Shown here one piece after another: positions 34,184 to 45,880 of a stretch of 64,000 nt of DNA (position 1 is its first letter; every line of letters begins with the position of its first letter). A model generated the notes under the pieces. That model had not been told where the DNA came from. It saw nothing but the letters and a program-made list of their open reading frames with translations, and searched no databases. The stretch is taken from the NCBI RefSeq assembly GCF_905475345.1, contig NC_066586.1, positions 3,822,501-3,886,500 of the forward strand. The letters are read 5' to 3'. Position numbers and translations under genes: made by a program. The stretch comes from Vespula vulgaris. Taxonomy: Eukaryota; Arthropoda; Insecta; Hymenoptera; Vespidae.

Positions 34184-34951
34184 GAACGGTCACGTATACG
34201 TCGAACGACGCCCGTCGTGGACGGTCCCCGACCACGGGGAAGAGTATATATGTACCAGAAAGATCGTTTCATATTTTACAATTCGCGTCCGAATCAATGC
34301 TGCCGTATATTCCATAGGACGGCGGTGTCGGCACGAGGCATGATATTTAATATTTCATGCGTCCGACCTGTCGCGCGTACCACAAACATAGTAGTAGTAT
34401 CTCTCGAATCTCTGCGATTCGCGATGCACGTCGAGTGGTTTAAGCGTTAAATATCTAACAATTTTCAACGATCCTCCGAACTATGCTCGAATAACTAGAA
34501 ATTATATTTCATTTAGATTTTTACGTTTAGGATATTATTATTACGCAATCTTATAATTCGATCGATTTTTATTTAAATTATAATTAAAAAATATACTAAA
34601 AAAAATATAATTAAAAAATTATAATTAAAAAAATATAATATTGTATCATACATTTTGTAAAAGTAAATTTATTAATTCGTTTCGTATATCTGCATTAAAA
34701 CCATGAATTTTTCAATAGTACGAATAAGTTAGTCATTCGATCCGACGAATCCCCTCAGATAAAATCGAATATTCGATCCACGAGGATGTTGAAGATCTTC
34801 CGTCGGGATAGACTCCTCAGCAACGTGCCGAGCGTGGAATTTAAACTCGTAATTTACCGTCGTGTTATCCTGATTTTACAACCTGACGGAAGGTACCACC
34901 TTGAAAAGGATGCTCTTGGAGCGGCTTTACGTAGGAAAACTGGGTGCCCGC
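34184..34951. other. mixed sequence without supportable gene
   Basis: 34190-34450 is GC-richer with a 77-codon plus frame of no known family. 34451-34740 is strongly AT-rich, and 34750-34950 is intermediate. Confidence 0.4.
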
Positions 34952-35028
34952 GTACATGCATACGTACATACATACATACATACAGATATACATACGTACA
35001 TACATACATACATACATACATACATACT
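34952..35028 (+). repeat. TACA tetranucleotide repeat
   Basis: About 17 CATA/TACA units with a few variants. Frames give Tyr-Ile-His-Thr repeats, an artefact. Confidence 0.93.
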
Positions 35029-35359
35029 TGCTACGTTGGAGAACGAGGATACACGTAGTGGATTGGCACGAACGAAGAGACGAAAGAGGGTAAGGATTAA
35101 CAGGTTGCAGGCCGAGTTAGAGAGAGACAGAGAGAGATAAAGAAAAAGAAAAAGAGAAAGAGAGAGTGAGATAGAGGGAGCGAGACACGTAATTACGTTC
35201 GTTACGTCGCGTTACGTACGTTTACTCTGCCGAGCTTGGGATACTTCGCTCGGGGAAGTCGTGCTGGATCGAGGAAGAGGAGGATGAGGAGAAGGAAAAA
35301 GACGAATGGGGGAAGAACGAAGAAGAAAAGCCGCCGTAGAAAATCTTTCGTGGACGAGA

Positions 35360-35463
35360 AGAAGAAAAGAAGGAAGGAAAGAGAGAAAGAGATAGGTAGA
35401 TAGATAGATAGACAGAGAGAGAAAGAAACAGAAAGAGTGAGAGTGAGTGAATGAGAAAGAGAA

Positions 35464-35543
<80 letters not shown>
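35360..35543 (+). repeat. GA-rich block with pure GA core
   Basis: GAAA, TAGA (35393-35411) and GTGA units lead into GA at 35482-35543, with one AAAGAG interruption. CT-rich sequence follows at 35600-35655. Confidence 0.93.
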
Positions 35544-35548
<5 letters not shown>

Positions 35549-35655
35549 TGGCTAGCCGGTCTTTGCCGCGTTCTTCAGGAATTTTTACGACTACTTCCAT
35601 TTTCTCCTTCTCCCTCTTCTCTCTTTCTCTTTCTTTCTCTCTTTCCTTCTCTCAG

Positions 35656-36534
35656 GAGCCTTGCAGCTTAGGAATAGGAGGTCTGAATAGAAGGGTTGGC
35701 CGCTTAGGGCGAACCTAAGCGATAACGTTTCTGCCATGGAGAGCACCGGCCCACTTGTGCCTTTACTACTTTTACGTTTAAGCGGCTATTAGTGGTGATT
35801 CTCGCGACGGCAGACTCGCCTCTCTTGCATCCCTTCTATGATCCTTATTTTTCCTTTTTTTTTTCGTTCCATTCCTTTTGTCTCTCTGTGTTTGTGTTTG
35901 TGCATGTGCATGTGCATGTGCGTATGCGAGTGCTCGCGCATCTTTTTTTATTTATCTCTTTTTTATCTTTATTCTTTTTCTATTTCCTTTTCTTTTCTGT
36001 CCTTTTTTTTTCTTTTTTTTTGTTACGTCTCCTCTTATAAAAGACTCACCGCTCGACTCTTTGTTCGCACGTCGATCCAGTGCAAATATGTGCCGCTTTT
36101 AATTTCGTAGCCAGCCACAAATTCTCCTCCTACCTATTAGTCTAATGATGTAGCCGAGTGGACGAGCAAAGGGCCCGACCTAGACGACTTTTTGGCGTAT
36201 ACGAAATTTCATTCTTCCTTTCTTTTTTCCTTTTCCTTTCACTTTTTTTTTCATTTTTTTTTTATAGTGCAGGTATTTTAACTTCGTACCGCTTATCGGT
36301 TAAAATCTATCGTAATATATTTTTCATGTTTTCTTACGATAACATCGAAGAAAATCATCGTAACGATGAGATCGTCGTAGCGTTTGATCGTTAATGAACA
36401 TTTTTAAACTTTAGATATCCACTAATATCTATTTAACGTGTCTCTTTTATATCATGTTTACGCGTTCTCTTAAAAAGTATCTCTTCTCTTTCTCTCGTCC
36501 TTCTTCGAAAGACAGGTTTCTTTTGTAATACGTT
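35656..36534. other. mixed and T-rich sequence
   Basis: GC-richer at 35660-35830, then long T/CT-rich tracts (35843-36030 and 36210-36270) with a GTGCAT run at 35903-35922. Phe/Leu/Ser-rich frames here are composition artefacts. Confidence 0.5.
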
Positions 36535-36735
36535 CGCGTGCCTTGGAACGGTGATTTAGAGAACAGGCCCCATGAATCGTGAATTCGACTGTGTGTAAGC
36601 TAAACCGCCGCGGCGCAATGGCGAGGAACGTGGTTTATAAAATATGGGACACACGCGCGTCGCCGCGACAATGGCCAAATTTCGCATGCCACTCTCGGAT
36701 AAGCAACGTTGGTTCGTATACGAGGCGTGGTCCCT
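36535..36735. promoter_or_regulatory. candidate regulatory island
   Basis: GC-rich with the inverted CCGCCGCGGCGC, a TTTATAAAATATGG core (Hox/caudal- or MEF2-like) and CGACAATGGCCAAATTT. The minus strand is open but runs in from a T/A-rich tract. A conserved enhancer is more likely than an exon. T-rich sequence follows at 36735-36820. Confidence 0.3.
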
Positions 36736-36924
36736 TCTTTTTATTTTATCATTTCTTTTTTCCTTGTTGTTGCTTTTTTTCTTTCTTTTTCTTTTCTTTT
36801 TTCTTTTTTTTATTTCATAGTAGAGGATCCTGAATTTTAAGAAACGCGTGCTGGGCTTAATATTGATAGAAAGGAAAAAATTTCTTAAGAAGGACGTGTC
36901 TTCCCTTTCGAAATTTTCGTATGT

Positions 36925-36955
36925 GTGTGCGTACGTGAGTGTGTGTGTGTGTGTA
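36925..36955 (+). repeat. TG dinucleotide repeat
   Basis: GTGTGTGTG core followed by TATA/TATG units to 36973. 36975-37870 is mixed sequence with short, unconvincing frames. Confidence 0.85.
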
Positions 36956-38162
36956 TGTATATGTATATATATAGTTATCACAGAGTATCTCTGAACGTTG
37001 ACGTTAATCGACATTAATTTAGTGGGAAGGGTTGACCCAGATGAACACCGGTACTTAGAAACAACCAATTACCAACAAGAACGCGTTTCCTTCGGTGGTA
37101 AGAAATACGTAAAAGAAGGAAACGTAAGATCCTTCTTACCATTAAAGAAACATTGCAGTTTTTGTCGATATCTCGATGTGTAGACGTCTACAATCTGAAG
37201 AAGTCAATTACAGGGGTTATAGATAATCACGTCGAGTGGAAATATTTGCGTAGGAAATATTTTTATAGCATTCTTAATGTTACATATATATAATGTTTAT
37301 AATATACATATGCGTACTATGTATAGGAACTATCGTTGAACATTTATAATCGTTGAATGGATTTTTTGAAGAAAGTGAACTCGGTCCAAAGGTTTATTAT
37401 AAATGAATGGACGATGAAGAATATTAACGTGGTATTGGTAAAACGCGAGCGCCATCGCTAATTTGTGTGGTCGGTATCGTTTTTTCGGTGTGGGTGTAAC
37501 CGCAACGAACACCGTGAACAGGCAATTCCAATGCTTCTCAGAAAGAGGAAGGTGGTCTCTTAAGAAAACGCGATACGTGACGCTCAACGCTCCATTTTTC
37601 TCGCCTCTCTTTTTCTCCTCTAATTGCATCGCCGATCGCCGCTCGCCGCTCCCAACAATGTTATATGCTGAATCAAAAAGCACGAATCATCCGCCGACTC
37701 GTCCTTCTGTCCTTCCTTTGGTCTCTCTTCCATTTTTGCTTCCGTAGAAAATTGAGAAACACGGTCGTCGAAGGATCTCTACTGCTTTTTATACCGCGTG
37801 CCAATGTTGCTACGAAAAATCTTCGACGTTCGCCAAATGCAGTTTCTGTTGCAATGTTGGGAACTTGGAAAAAGTAGATCATTGTATATAGAATGTATAT
37901 ACATACACGCACAAACATATATATACATATATGTATATTTAGATATTTTCCAAGCGATTAATATATGACAAGTTTCTCGATTCGAATGAAACTCGTTGCT
38001 AAGATAAATCATGGTTTTCGAATTATCGAATTAGACAGTTCGTGCGTTATTAATGGCTACTTTTTGATAAAGTCGAACGAATGAGGAAAACGAGGATATC
38101 GGGAAGAACGTAATAACGATCGGTAGATTTCTGTTCAGCGAAATCGATCCACCGACAAAAAA

Positions 38163-38165
<3 letters not shown>

Positions 38166-38206
<41 letters not shown>
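38166..38206 (+). repeat. CT microsatellite, about 20 units
   Basis: Pure CT flanked by GC-balanced DNA on both sides. Arg-Glu frames on minus are artefacts. Confidence 0.95.
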
Positions 38207-38213
<7 letters not shown>

Positions 38214-38269
38214 TCTCACTCACTCCTCCCCTCTTTCGACTTTGCATCGCGGTTGGATTTTTTGCCAAA

Positions 38270-38640
38270 ACCACTGCGTCGATATCGGTGGTGTAACTTT
38301 GTGGTCACGCTCGATTTCGTTGGGATCGATCGAAGTCTTTCTTTGTGTTGTCCGGTGATGCCCTCGTCAGAAGAGAAGTGGATCCCCTTACCCCTTTTTC
38401 TCAGCCCTCTCCATTAGCTTTACCTCTAGCACCCCTCTATTCTCAGCATACGAAGGATGCTACCACCGAGTAGCAGCCCGATTCGCCGCAGGCTCATGAT
38501 TTTGCATGCACCTTCGGATCGGCCAGCAATTATGTATCGTCGAGCCAATCGCCTTGCGGCAACCTAATTGGTTTTACGCGCGAGCGCCGGCAGCTTCTCT
38601 TTCTTCACAATGACCGATCGAATCGCAACGTTACTATGGG
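38270..38640. promoter_or_regulatory. candidate regulatory island with octamer- and CCAAT-like motifs
   Basis: GC-balanced block with ATGATTTTGCATGCA (38497-38511), AGCAATTATG, GAGCCAATCGCC and CCTAATTGG (38562-38570). The density of distinct factor-like sites and the lack of a sustained frame suggest a promoter or enhancer. No TATA box or splice signal stands out. Confidence 0.3.
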
Positions 38641-39123
38641 GACACGGAAGCGATCGTTGTTTATTTCGTTCCTCGTTTCTATTCGCATTCTCTCTTTGTA
38701 CGTGTATAGGTGTATGTGTGTGTATTTCTCTCTTTTTCTCTGTCACTTTTTTTCTCTTTTATTTCTACGATAAGATAAGCGATTTTTCTTTTCGAACGAT
38801 AAAAACTTTACCAATGAGATTGTAACGGATATTTACAATTAGTACGATAGGAGTGGTTTAATAAGTACTCATGAATATTTCTATATATATACATATATAT
38901 ATATATGTGTGTATATTGTTAGCAGTTATGTTCGATGTTGATTCAGTCACTAATAATCGTACATATGACGTGTAACATGCTTTATACATTTACATTAGCA
39001 TTCGATCGTCAACGATTATCATCGTTTGGCCATTGACTCTAGAAACTTATGAGACTTACATATGTCTGGTCCGAAATGTCACGGCCGTTTGCTGCGAAAA
39101 AGGAAAACAAATACACAGATGAT

Positions 39124-39124
<1 letters not shown>

Positions 39125-39205
<81 letters not shown>
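39125..39205 (+). repeat. GA microsatellite, about 40 units (longest in window)
   Basis: 81 bp of uninterrupted GA. 38826-39060 before it is AT-rich with a TATA/TATG run at 38881-38915. Confidence 0.97.
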
Positions 39206-39209
<4 letters not shown>

Positions 39210-39437
39210 AAAGTGAAAGAAAAAGAGAAGAGGAAATCGGTGTATATATCTCATAACAATAAACATCGGGAACGTGTCTATGCTTGGATTAAGAAATAAC
39301 TATCAGCCAGTGGTTACGTCCTCCTGGCACGCACCAGACGTCATCGCTTTGCTTGTAACGTGCTACGAGGAAAGAAAATTGCCGAGGCTCAAAGACCGAG
39401 AGAGAAAGAAACAGAGAAAAGAAGAGAAAACAGAGAA

Positions 39438-39439
<2 letters not shown>

Positions 39440-39486
<47 letters not shown>
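39440..39486 (+). repeat. GA microsatellite
   Basis: Pure GA of about 47 bp, 235 bp after the longest GA tract. 39490-40200 is AT-rich with no supportable gene; AATAGTGAATCATTCGTGATAA (about 39860) and the similar ATTAATAAAGAATCGTTTGTGATAA (about 40064) hint at an old local duplication. Confidence 0.95.
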
Positions 39487-39490
<4 letters not shown>

Positions 39491-40418
39491 TGGAAGTGAT
39501 CGAATTTGCGGCTTCTCGCGTGAGCGAAACGTTTCTCTTTCGTTTGTTTCCAACGAAAATAAGGTAATCGTTTGGGAATTCGTCACGCACACCTTTCACC
39601 GTCGATAGAATCCACGAAGTCTCTATTATTTTGTGGTATCGGTATGTAAATAAGACGAACCATTGAGTTTTTTTCTTTGTTTTATTTACTCATCGATCGT
39701 TAACAATTTTAAAGAAAGTTATGATTAAAATCCAATTCGTTTAAATTGCGTAGTGTTAAGGGTAAGAGAAACGAAACGTTTATAAATCTTTTCATTTCTT
39801 TATTTCATCAAACATACATATGCGGATTTACAGAAATTCGTCACGAAAATCAATCGGTTAATAGTGAATCATTCGTGATAAAATTTTTTCAAAGTATAAA
39901 AAAGAACGTGCGAGAAAGAGAGGAAGGGTGAAGAGCGAAGAGAGTAAGAGTAATCGGAAAGGATGTACGCAAGTCAATAATTTTCTCATGCTCGTTTCTA
40001 GATTATGTAAATAATACATAGAAAGGTGGATTAGTAGAAACCCGTTTCTACTTAAAATCGACCTATTAATAAAGAATCGTTTGTGATAAGATATTTAAAG
40101 AAAGTGCGAGATGGAAAGGTAAATCCATTTTTATTAGGAACAGTAAGGAAGGAGAGAGTAAGAGGGTGAGAAAGATGCACACAAGGGAGCTACTTTCTAC
40201 GGGGCATTTTCTTGGGATTCTTTCTTGCGTCTTACAAGACTAAGGCGGCGGTCATCTTCTTCTTGGTATATTCCCTTTTCATCCGGCGTTGCCGAGAAAG
40301 GGCCGACGACGTGTAAACGCGTTGTAAGAAGCTGCTAAGCCGCTTCGAGAGAGTCGGCCTTGCATCTTTCTCTCTCTTTCTGTCTCTTTCTCTTCCTTTC
40401 TCTTTCTTTCTTAGTCTC

Positions 40419-40527
40419 GAAGAAGAAGAAGAAGAAGAAGAAGAGGACGAAGAAGACAAAGAAGAAGAAGAAGAAGAAGAAGAAGAAGACGAAGAAGGAG
40501 AAGAAGAAGAAGAAGAAGAAGAAGAAG
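40419..40527 (+). repeat. GAA trinucleotide repeat with GAC/GGA variants
   Basis: About 36 AAG-type units. The 151-residue minus frame around it is a poly-Ser artefact with CT-derived flanks. 40200-40360 is a GC-richer patch without a gene. Confidence 0.95.
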
Positions 40528-40734
40528 GTGTGTACAATCGATCGCTAGCTAGTAGAGAGAAAGAGAGAGAAAGGAAGAAGAGTAAGCGGTGAGGAGAAAA
40601 AAGGGGGTTGAGAGGAGAGGAAAGAAAGGCGTCGAAGCTGAGCAAAAAGTTGCTGCATACGCGAATGCCGACGATCGGTGTGGTCACGATTGCTTTGCGC
40701 TCCCCTTTTTCATCTACCCGTAACGAATTTACAC

Positions 40735-40822
40735 CTCACTCTCACTCTCATTCTCTCTTTCTCTTTATCTCTCTCCTTCCTTCTCTCCCTCTCTCTCTCT
40801 CTTTCTCTATCTCTATCTTTTT
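40735..40822 (+). repeat. CT-rich low-complexity block
   Basis: TCACTC, CTTT and CT units. 40830-41230 beyond it is AT-rich with nothing recognised; a further CT tract lies at 41241-41270. Confidence 0.8.
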
Positions 40823-41379
40823 CCGCATAATCTTCCTTGGTATTATCTAAGAAGTTAATAATTTCGAGAAACGACATCATTCGTAGATCGTAAATATGTA
40901 GTTAACTTATACGTACAAGATTATCACGATTAGGATCTACAAATTTTATCGATAAAATGGAATAACTTGGGCTAATTAATTATTCGAATATTTAAGCTTC
41001 AATGTATTATTGGATTATTTTCAGTTTTATTTACGTACGTGGATACGAGTATGTGCGTATGTATTTATAATAAATATGTATTTTATATTGGGATATAAAA
41101 TTTGTCATTAGGCGAGCAATTCAACGGAAGTTATTAGTAATGTTTCCGAGTATCGGCGAAAGGATGTTGATCGTGAGACGATCGTGTCGTTTCGCTCCTT
41201 TTCGCACGATAATCACATTGCGGCGAAGACAATCTTTCTTATCTCTCTCTCTCTCTCTCTCTTTTTCTCTGTCTTAGAAAAAAAGTCTCTTTCTCTCGAA
41301 TCGACGTATGCGAAAAAATTGTACGAAAGAAACGCTAATGCCAGCGAGGCATCTCGAAGGATTCCAAGAGAGTGACTAG

Positions 41380-42100
41380 CAGACATACAGAGTAAGCTTT
41401 ACGAAACTGGTATATCATCACGACATTCTTTCCGCACCAACGATAAACGTAAATTTCTTCTACTTTTTTATGCTCAACGAACGTTTAAAATCCACTTTAG
41501 CTACCATCGCGTCTCTCCACAATGGGACCACCCGGCAACGTTTACCGTGGAGCGAGATGAAGAACGTGACCTTAGAGTAAGATCGATATTAAAGCTCGAT
41601 ATTAAACCTCGAAGGAAGTTCGTTATAGTATAGTAGTCATTTTATCGAATGATTCTCGACGTCGCTAGTAATTAGTACCTTCATAGTTTTCGATTCGTAT
41701 TTAATCGTATCGAAAGATCAATTTAGATCAGGAAGATCGATTAATTCCTTTTCTTCTTCTTCTTCCACTTCTTTTTTTCTAAATCCTCCTTACACTACTA
41801 CTTCGATATAGATGTTTTCCAAATTTCAATAAATTATTTTAAAGGGAATTTCTAGCCACATACGTAACGTTTAATATCGTGTTATAGACAGTATCGATCT
41901 GTGGGAATGGTTCGATAGACGGTGAATCAAGTTATATCTCTCACGAATTTTCCATCGATGATGAATCGACTTTGAATTGCGAATCCCACGATATGGTGGT
42001 ATTACTTTACGAGCGATCCCACTTAGAAATTGTAATCCGACGTATGAACGGCAGCCGTGCTTGTTCGAAAGACAGCATTCATCTCTAGGAATCGATTGAA
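41380..42100. other. mixed sequence without supportable gene
   Basis: GC-richer at 41500-41620, otherwise AT-rich with a TTC-rich patch at 41750-41775. No frame or repeat is convincing. Confidence 0.45.
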
Positions 42101-42220
42101 CGGTCGGTTGGATGGTCGGTCGGTCGGTTGGTCGGTCGGTCGGTCGGTTGGTCGGATGGTCGGTCGTTCGGATCGATCGATCGATCGATCGATCGATGGA
42201 TCGATAGATCGATCGATGGA
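42101..42220 (+). repeat. compound CGGT/TGGT and CGAT tetranucleotide repeat
   Basis: About 17 degenerate tetramers of GGTC/GGTT type change at about 42171 into CGAT units with GGAT and AGAT variants. The unit shift from CGGT to CGAT suggests one tract evolving from the other by point change. Confidence 0.95.
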
Positions 42221-42289
42221 GGAAACGAGAAAGAGAAGCGTGCGAGAGTGCGCGAAAGTAAACGCCTTGTGTTTCTACGTTTCCGGCGA

Positions 42290-42500
42290 TGATTAACGAG
42301 CCGCATCGCCGCAGAGTATACGGCTTTTAATTTGTCTACGTCACTTTTTACAAACTCTTCGATATCTCATTTTTCAATTTGACTGACTTACGCTGATTGG
42401 CGTCGGAACCTTCCAATTATCGTCGTCCGCCAATGATGGCGCGCACGGTGAAAAGAGCCCTCGGAGCTACGCACAATCAGGCTATATTTTCCCAGAAGAG
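42290..42500. promoter_or_regulatory. candidate regulatory island
   Basis: Contains CGGCTTTTAATTTG, TACGTCAC, two CCAAT-type sites (GCTGATTGGCG near 42394 and CCGCCAATGATGG near 42428) and AATCAGGCTATATTTTCC. No sustained frame. GA-rich sequence follows to 42545. Confidence 0.28.
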
Positions 42501-43039
42501 AAAGAGGGAGGATGAGTGGGAGGTGGAGAAATAGGAAGAAACGTAGCGAGTCGTGAGCGAGGTGGATAACGTGTTTTTAATGCGTCGTAGTCGGCGATCT
42601 AGTCGTCACCAAAGTTCGACAAATTTTTTCGATGTGACGGTTAATCGGTACAATGTTTCAAGATGATATATTTATCTCGATAAATTTTATTGGAGCTTCG
42701 TACATTGAAACAATTACTCTTAACTCGGATCTAGTATCTTTCGAACGAAATTTTTATAGTTTCATTGTACACAATTATGTCATACGTGCGATTCACCTAT
42801 TAAGAGAATTGAATCGGTACGATTCCAATGAACCTTTCTTCTCTGTATTTCTCTATCTTTCTTCGTCTCTCTTATCGATTTTTCGTTTCTTCGCATAGCT
42901 TTATTTTCCGATTATAATGCGCGTTTAATTATCCGCATGGTCTCTGGCTTAATGAAGGGTATCAATCTTCCTTGTACGGCATTCGTCTCAATTCCGCGTT
43001 CTCTCCGATCTCTCGGAGCGCTGTACTCGCTCTCCATTC

Positions 43040-43098
43040 ATCTCACTCTCTCTCTTTCTCTATCTCTCTATATCTCTATCTCCTTCTTTCTTTCTTTT

Positions 43099-43130
<32 letters not shown>

Positions 43131-43135
43131 TTTCT
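43040..43135 (+). repeat. CT and TTTC tetranucleotide repeats
   Basis: CT/CTAT units (43040-43080) followed by about 12 TTTC units. 42560-43030 and 43140-43910 hold no supportable gene. Confidence 0.9.
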
Positions 43136-43929
43136 CTCCTTATAGTATCTCCGTCCCACGTAGAGAAGAGAGCGAGGCTTGCCTCGTGATTTCGATCGCT
43201 CCGTTCAGAGAAGTCATTCATAAGTGATCGCTCCTGTCGGAACTTCCTGCTTGTAAGCTCGCGTACGATCGATAAAAGCTATCTAACGAGGACTTCTTTA
43301 AAGACGTCTTTGCTTCTCCAAGCTTCAAGACAGTCTCTATGTTTTGTCGATTCGTTAGCTCTTCGATATCGAGCTCTAGCCACATAGATTTCTACAATTT
43401 TATACGCATCTTTATACACATATATGTTTATTTATTTATTTATTCATTATACGCATATATCATCTGTTAATTTGTAAGAATATTATTGGTACAAGTATGG
43501 ATATATCATATCGTAATTTATAGGCATATCATATAAGTACGTTTGAAACATTTCATTATGTCACTTTTGTATATTAAATAATACGTGTACGAAATGACAT
43601 TTTATATAATTCAGGAAGCAGAAGATCTGAGAATAAGATTTTATTATCGAGCGAAATTGTATATTTATCGAGGTATCCGAGTGGAAAAGAATGAAAAAAA
43701 AAAAAAAGAAAATGATAACGACTTTCGAAACGATTGTTCACGAATCGAATGTGTGATTCTCATTTGGAATATTGAAACAGCTCGTAAATCGGTACTCGTA
43801 TTTACAAGTATTTTAACAATCCGACGATAAGTCGGCTTTCTTACGGTAAGGCGGATTCCAGTTGGCGGGAGCGATTGGACGATCGAAGAAGCCCGAGGAT
43901 CTCTCAATTACGTTTCTCAACGAGTGTGC

Positions 43930-44031
43930 GTGAGAAAGAAAGAGAGAGAGCGAGAGAGAAATAGTAAGAAGGAAAGAGAGAAAGATAAAGAAAAAGAGAG
44001 AGAGAGAGAGAGAGAGAGAAAGAGGAGAAAA
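43930..44031 (+). repeat. GA-rich block
   Basis: GAAA, GA and GCGA units with a pure GA core at about 43997-44020. Confidence 0.88.
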
Positions 44032-44184
44032 GAGGCGCGCGAGACGAACGCGTGTCGGTATCTACCTGCAAAATCGAGCCGGTTAACCTTCGACGGCGCG
44101 TTTTCGCAAGTGGTGGATGCGCGTGGGTCTCTCGCGTTCTTCGTGTCGCTATTGCGGATATGTACGATCAAGGGAGAAAGAGAA

Positions 44185-44188
<4 letters not shown>

Positions 44189-44231
<43 letters not shown>
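44189..44231 (+). repeat. GA microsatellite
   Basis: Pure GA of about 43 bp. The 150 bp between this and the previous GA block is GC-rich (44032-44165) with no family match in any frame. Confidence 0.95.
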
Positions 44232-44235
<4 letters not shown>

Positions 44236-44440
44236 AAGAGACAAGTTTTATTGTACCTACAAAAGTTTAAGAGCGAATAAGTTAGCGTACAAAAAAGAAA
44301 ATAAAAAGGAAACGAGAAGAAACGAGAAAGAAATAAACGATAAAACGTATAATTCCGTATTTTTAAACGGACTTAAAAATGTTTATGAAAAATAATATTT
44401 GATAAGAACGAATGTGAATGTTCGTAGTAATATAAAGTAA

Positions 44441-44488
44441 TAAATATCTAATAAGAATATTAAATGTAATATTCTTAATAGATATTTA
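44441..44488. repeat. AT-rich hairpin, 22-bp arms, 4-nt loop
   Basis: Left arm 44441-44462 (starting TAAATATCTA) and right arm 44467-44488 (ending TAGATATTTA) are reverse complements with one mismatch, separated by AATG. The loop is too short for a typical microRNA precursor. It could be a cruciform-prone palindrome or the remnant of an inverted insertion. Confidence 0.85.
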
Positions 44489-44545
44489 GGATAAAACAGT
44501 AAAGATAAATCGGAGAAAAGTAAAGGAAGATTTTCAATTATTTCT

Positions 44546-44582
44546 TTATCTATATCTATCTATCTATCTATCTATCTATCTT
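44546..44582 (+). repeat. CTAT tetranucleotide repeat
   Basis: About eight TATC units. 44590-45180 is moderately GC-rich with a 122-codon plus frame (44807-45175) that has no recognisable domain. Confidence 0.93.
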
Positions 44583-45848
44583 GTTTTCTCGTCGAAGAGA
44601 TCGTGAGAGGACGTTTGATATCTCGCATTTAAGCTACTTAAAAGAGAGACCGACTTAAAAGAGTCGAGCGACGACAACGATCTTAGCTCGATCCTTTCCT
44701 CGTAGAACGCGTTTACGTTATTCCGTGTCCGGCTGCGTCCTGTACTGCGATTTTATTCCATAACGATGTCCTTGCACACCTTCCCACATGGAGAAGATGT
44801 TTTATAATGGCGCGTAGCTCGGCCGTTACGCTTTCCCCTACGTCGTCGTTGCTTCGTTCTCGTCTTGCAATGTCTCTCATCCTTTTTCATGGACCGGAGA
44901 ATCCTCTCTTCTCACGAGAATCGTATTCGACGAGTAACCGAGAACTTTCCAACGTTATACTACTTCTATCTCTTTCCTTCTCTTTATTTTCTTACAATAC
45001 TTGGATCTACGACTTTCAAACGAGTATACGCGTTAAGATATCAGGAGATTGCCAACAAAGCGTTACAGATCCTTATTGTTCGAGATCGTTTCGACGATTC
45101 GATTCGTACGTTTATGCGACACTACGCGGATACGTAGTCTATTCAACGATATACTTTATTATCCAAGAAAATTAATAAAAATTATCGATAGGTAATTCTC
45201 CTACATATATATACATACATACATATGTTCGCAATATTGCGCAAGTTCCATAAATCTTTACAATATAATTTCAACGTTTTATTCTTTTATTATAGCACAT
45301 AAGTAATATTTTATACCTTTACAAATATTTATAAAAAAGAAACAAAGAAGAGGAAAGAAAGAAAAAGAAAGAAGAGAAGTAAGAGCAGAGATAGAATATT
45401 TTTAGAACGTTATAATAACTCGTAAGTATTACGTTCTTATAAATCCGTTTATGAGTGATTTAATTTAACAGTGAGAGTCTTTCGTGACGAAGCAACGTAT
45501 TTGAATTTCTTATGAGAATGTAAACAAACAAAACGTGTACGTACTTGCGAGCCGATATATACGTGCGTATGCTAGTATCTATATAGGTAGGTTCACGTAC
45601 ACATCCATTCGACCTTTCTCGTAAATATTCATATACCCACGTATAGCTTCGTCCTTTATTTAGTCGAACGTGCGAAGGCTGTGGTAAAGGATCAGTTCGT
45701 TTGTTTGCTCCGTGGATGGCAGAAGCTTCAACGTTGCGTAACCGGACCACCGTCGTGCGTTTTACGCATAGAACGCGATCTTACGTTCGTCGCGTATATT
45801 CACGATACTTGTCGTGTACTACACGGATGGAAGAAAACGAGAAAGAGA

Positions 45849-45880
45849 GAGAAGAGAAGAGAAGAGAAGAGAAGAGAAGA
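45849..45880 (+). repeat. GAGAA pentanucleotide repeat
   Basis: About six AGAGA units. 45185-45660 before it is AT-rich and 45990-47490 after it is AT-rich; neither shows a gene. A TG run lies at 47002-47018. Confidence 0.9.

Noticed and set aside
40232..40687. 151-codon minus frame with poly-Ser
   Set aside because: Derived from GAA and GA/CT repeats; the non-repeat ends match nothing known.
44441..44488. microRNA precursor
   Set aside because: A 4-nt loop and 22-bp stem are too short for Drosha/Dicer processing, and the arms match no microRNA I know.
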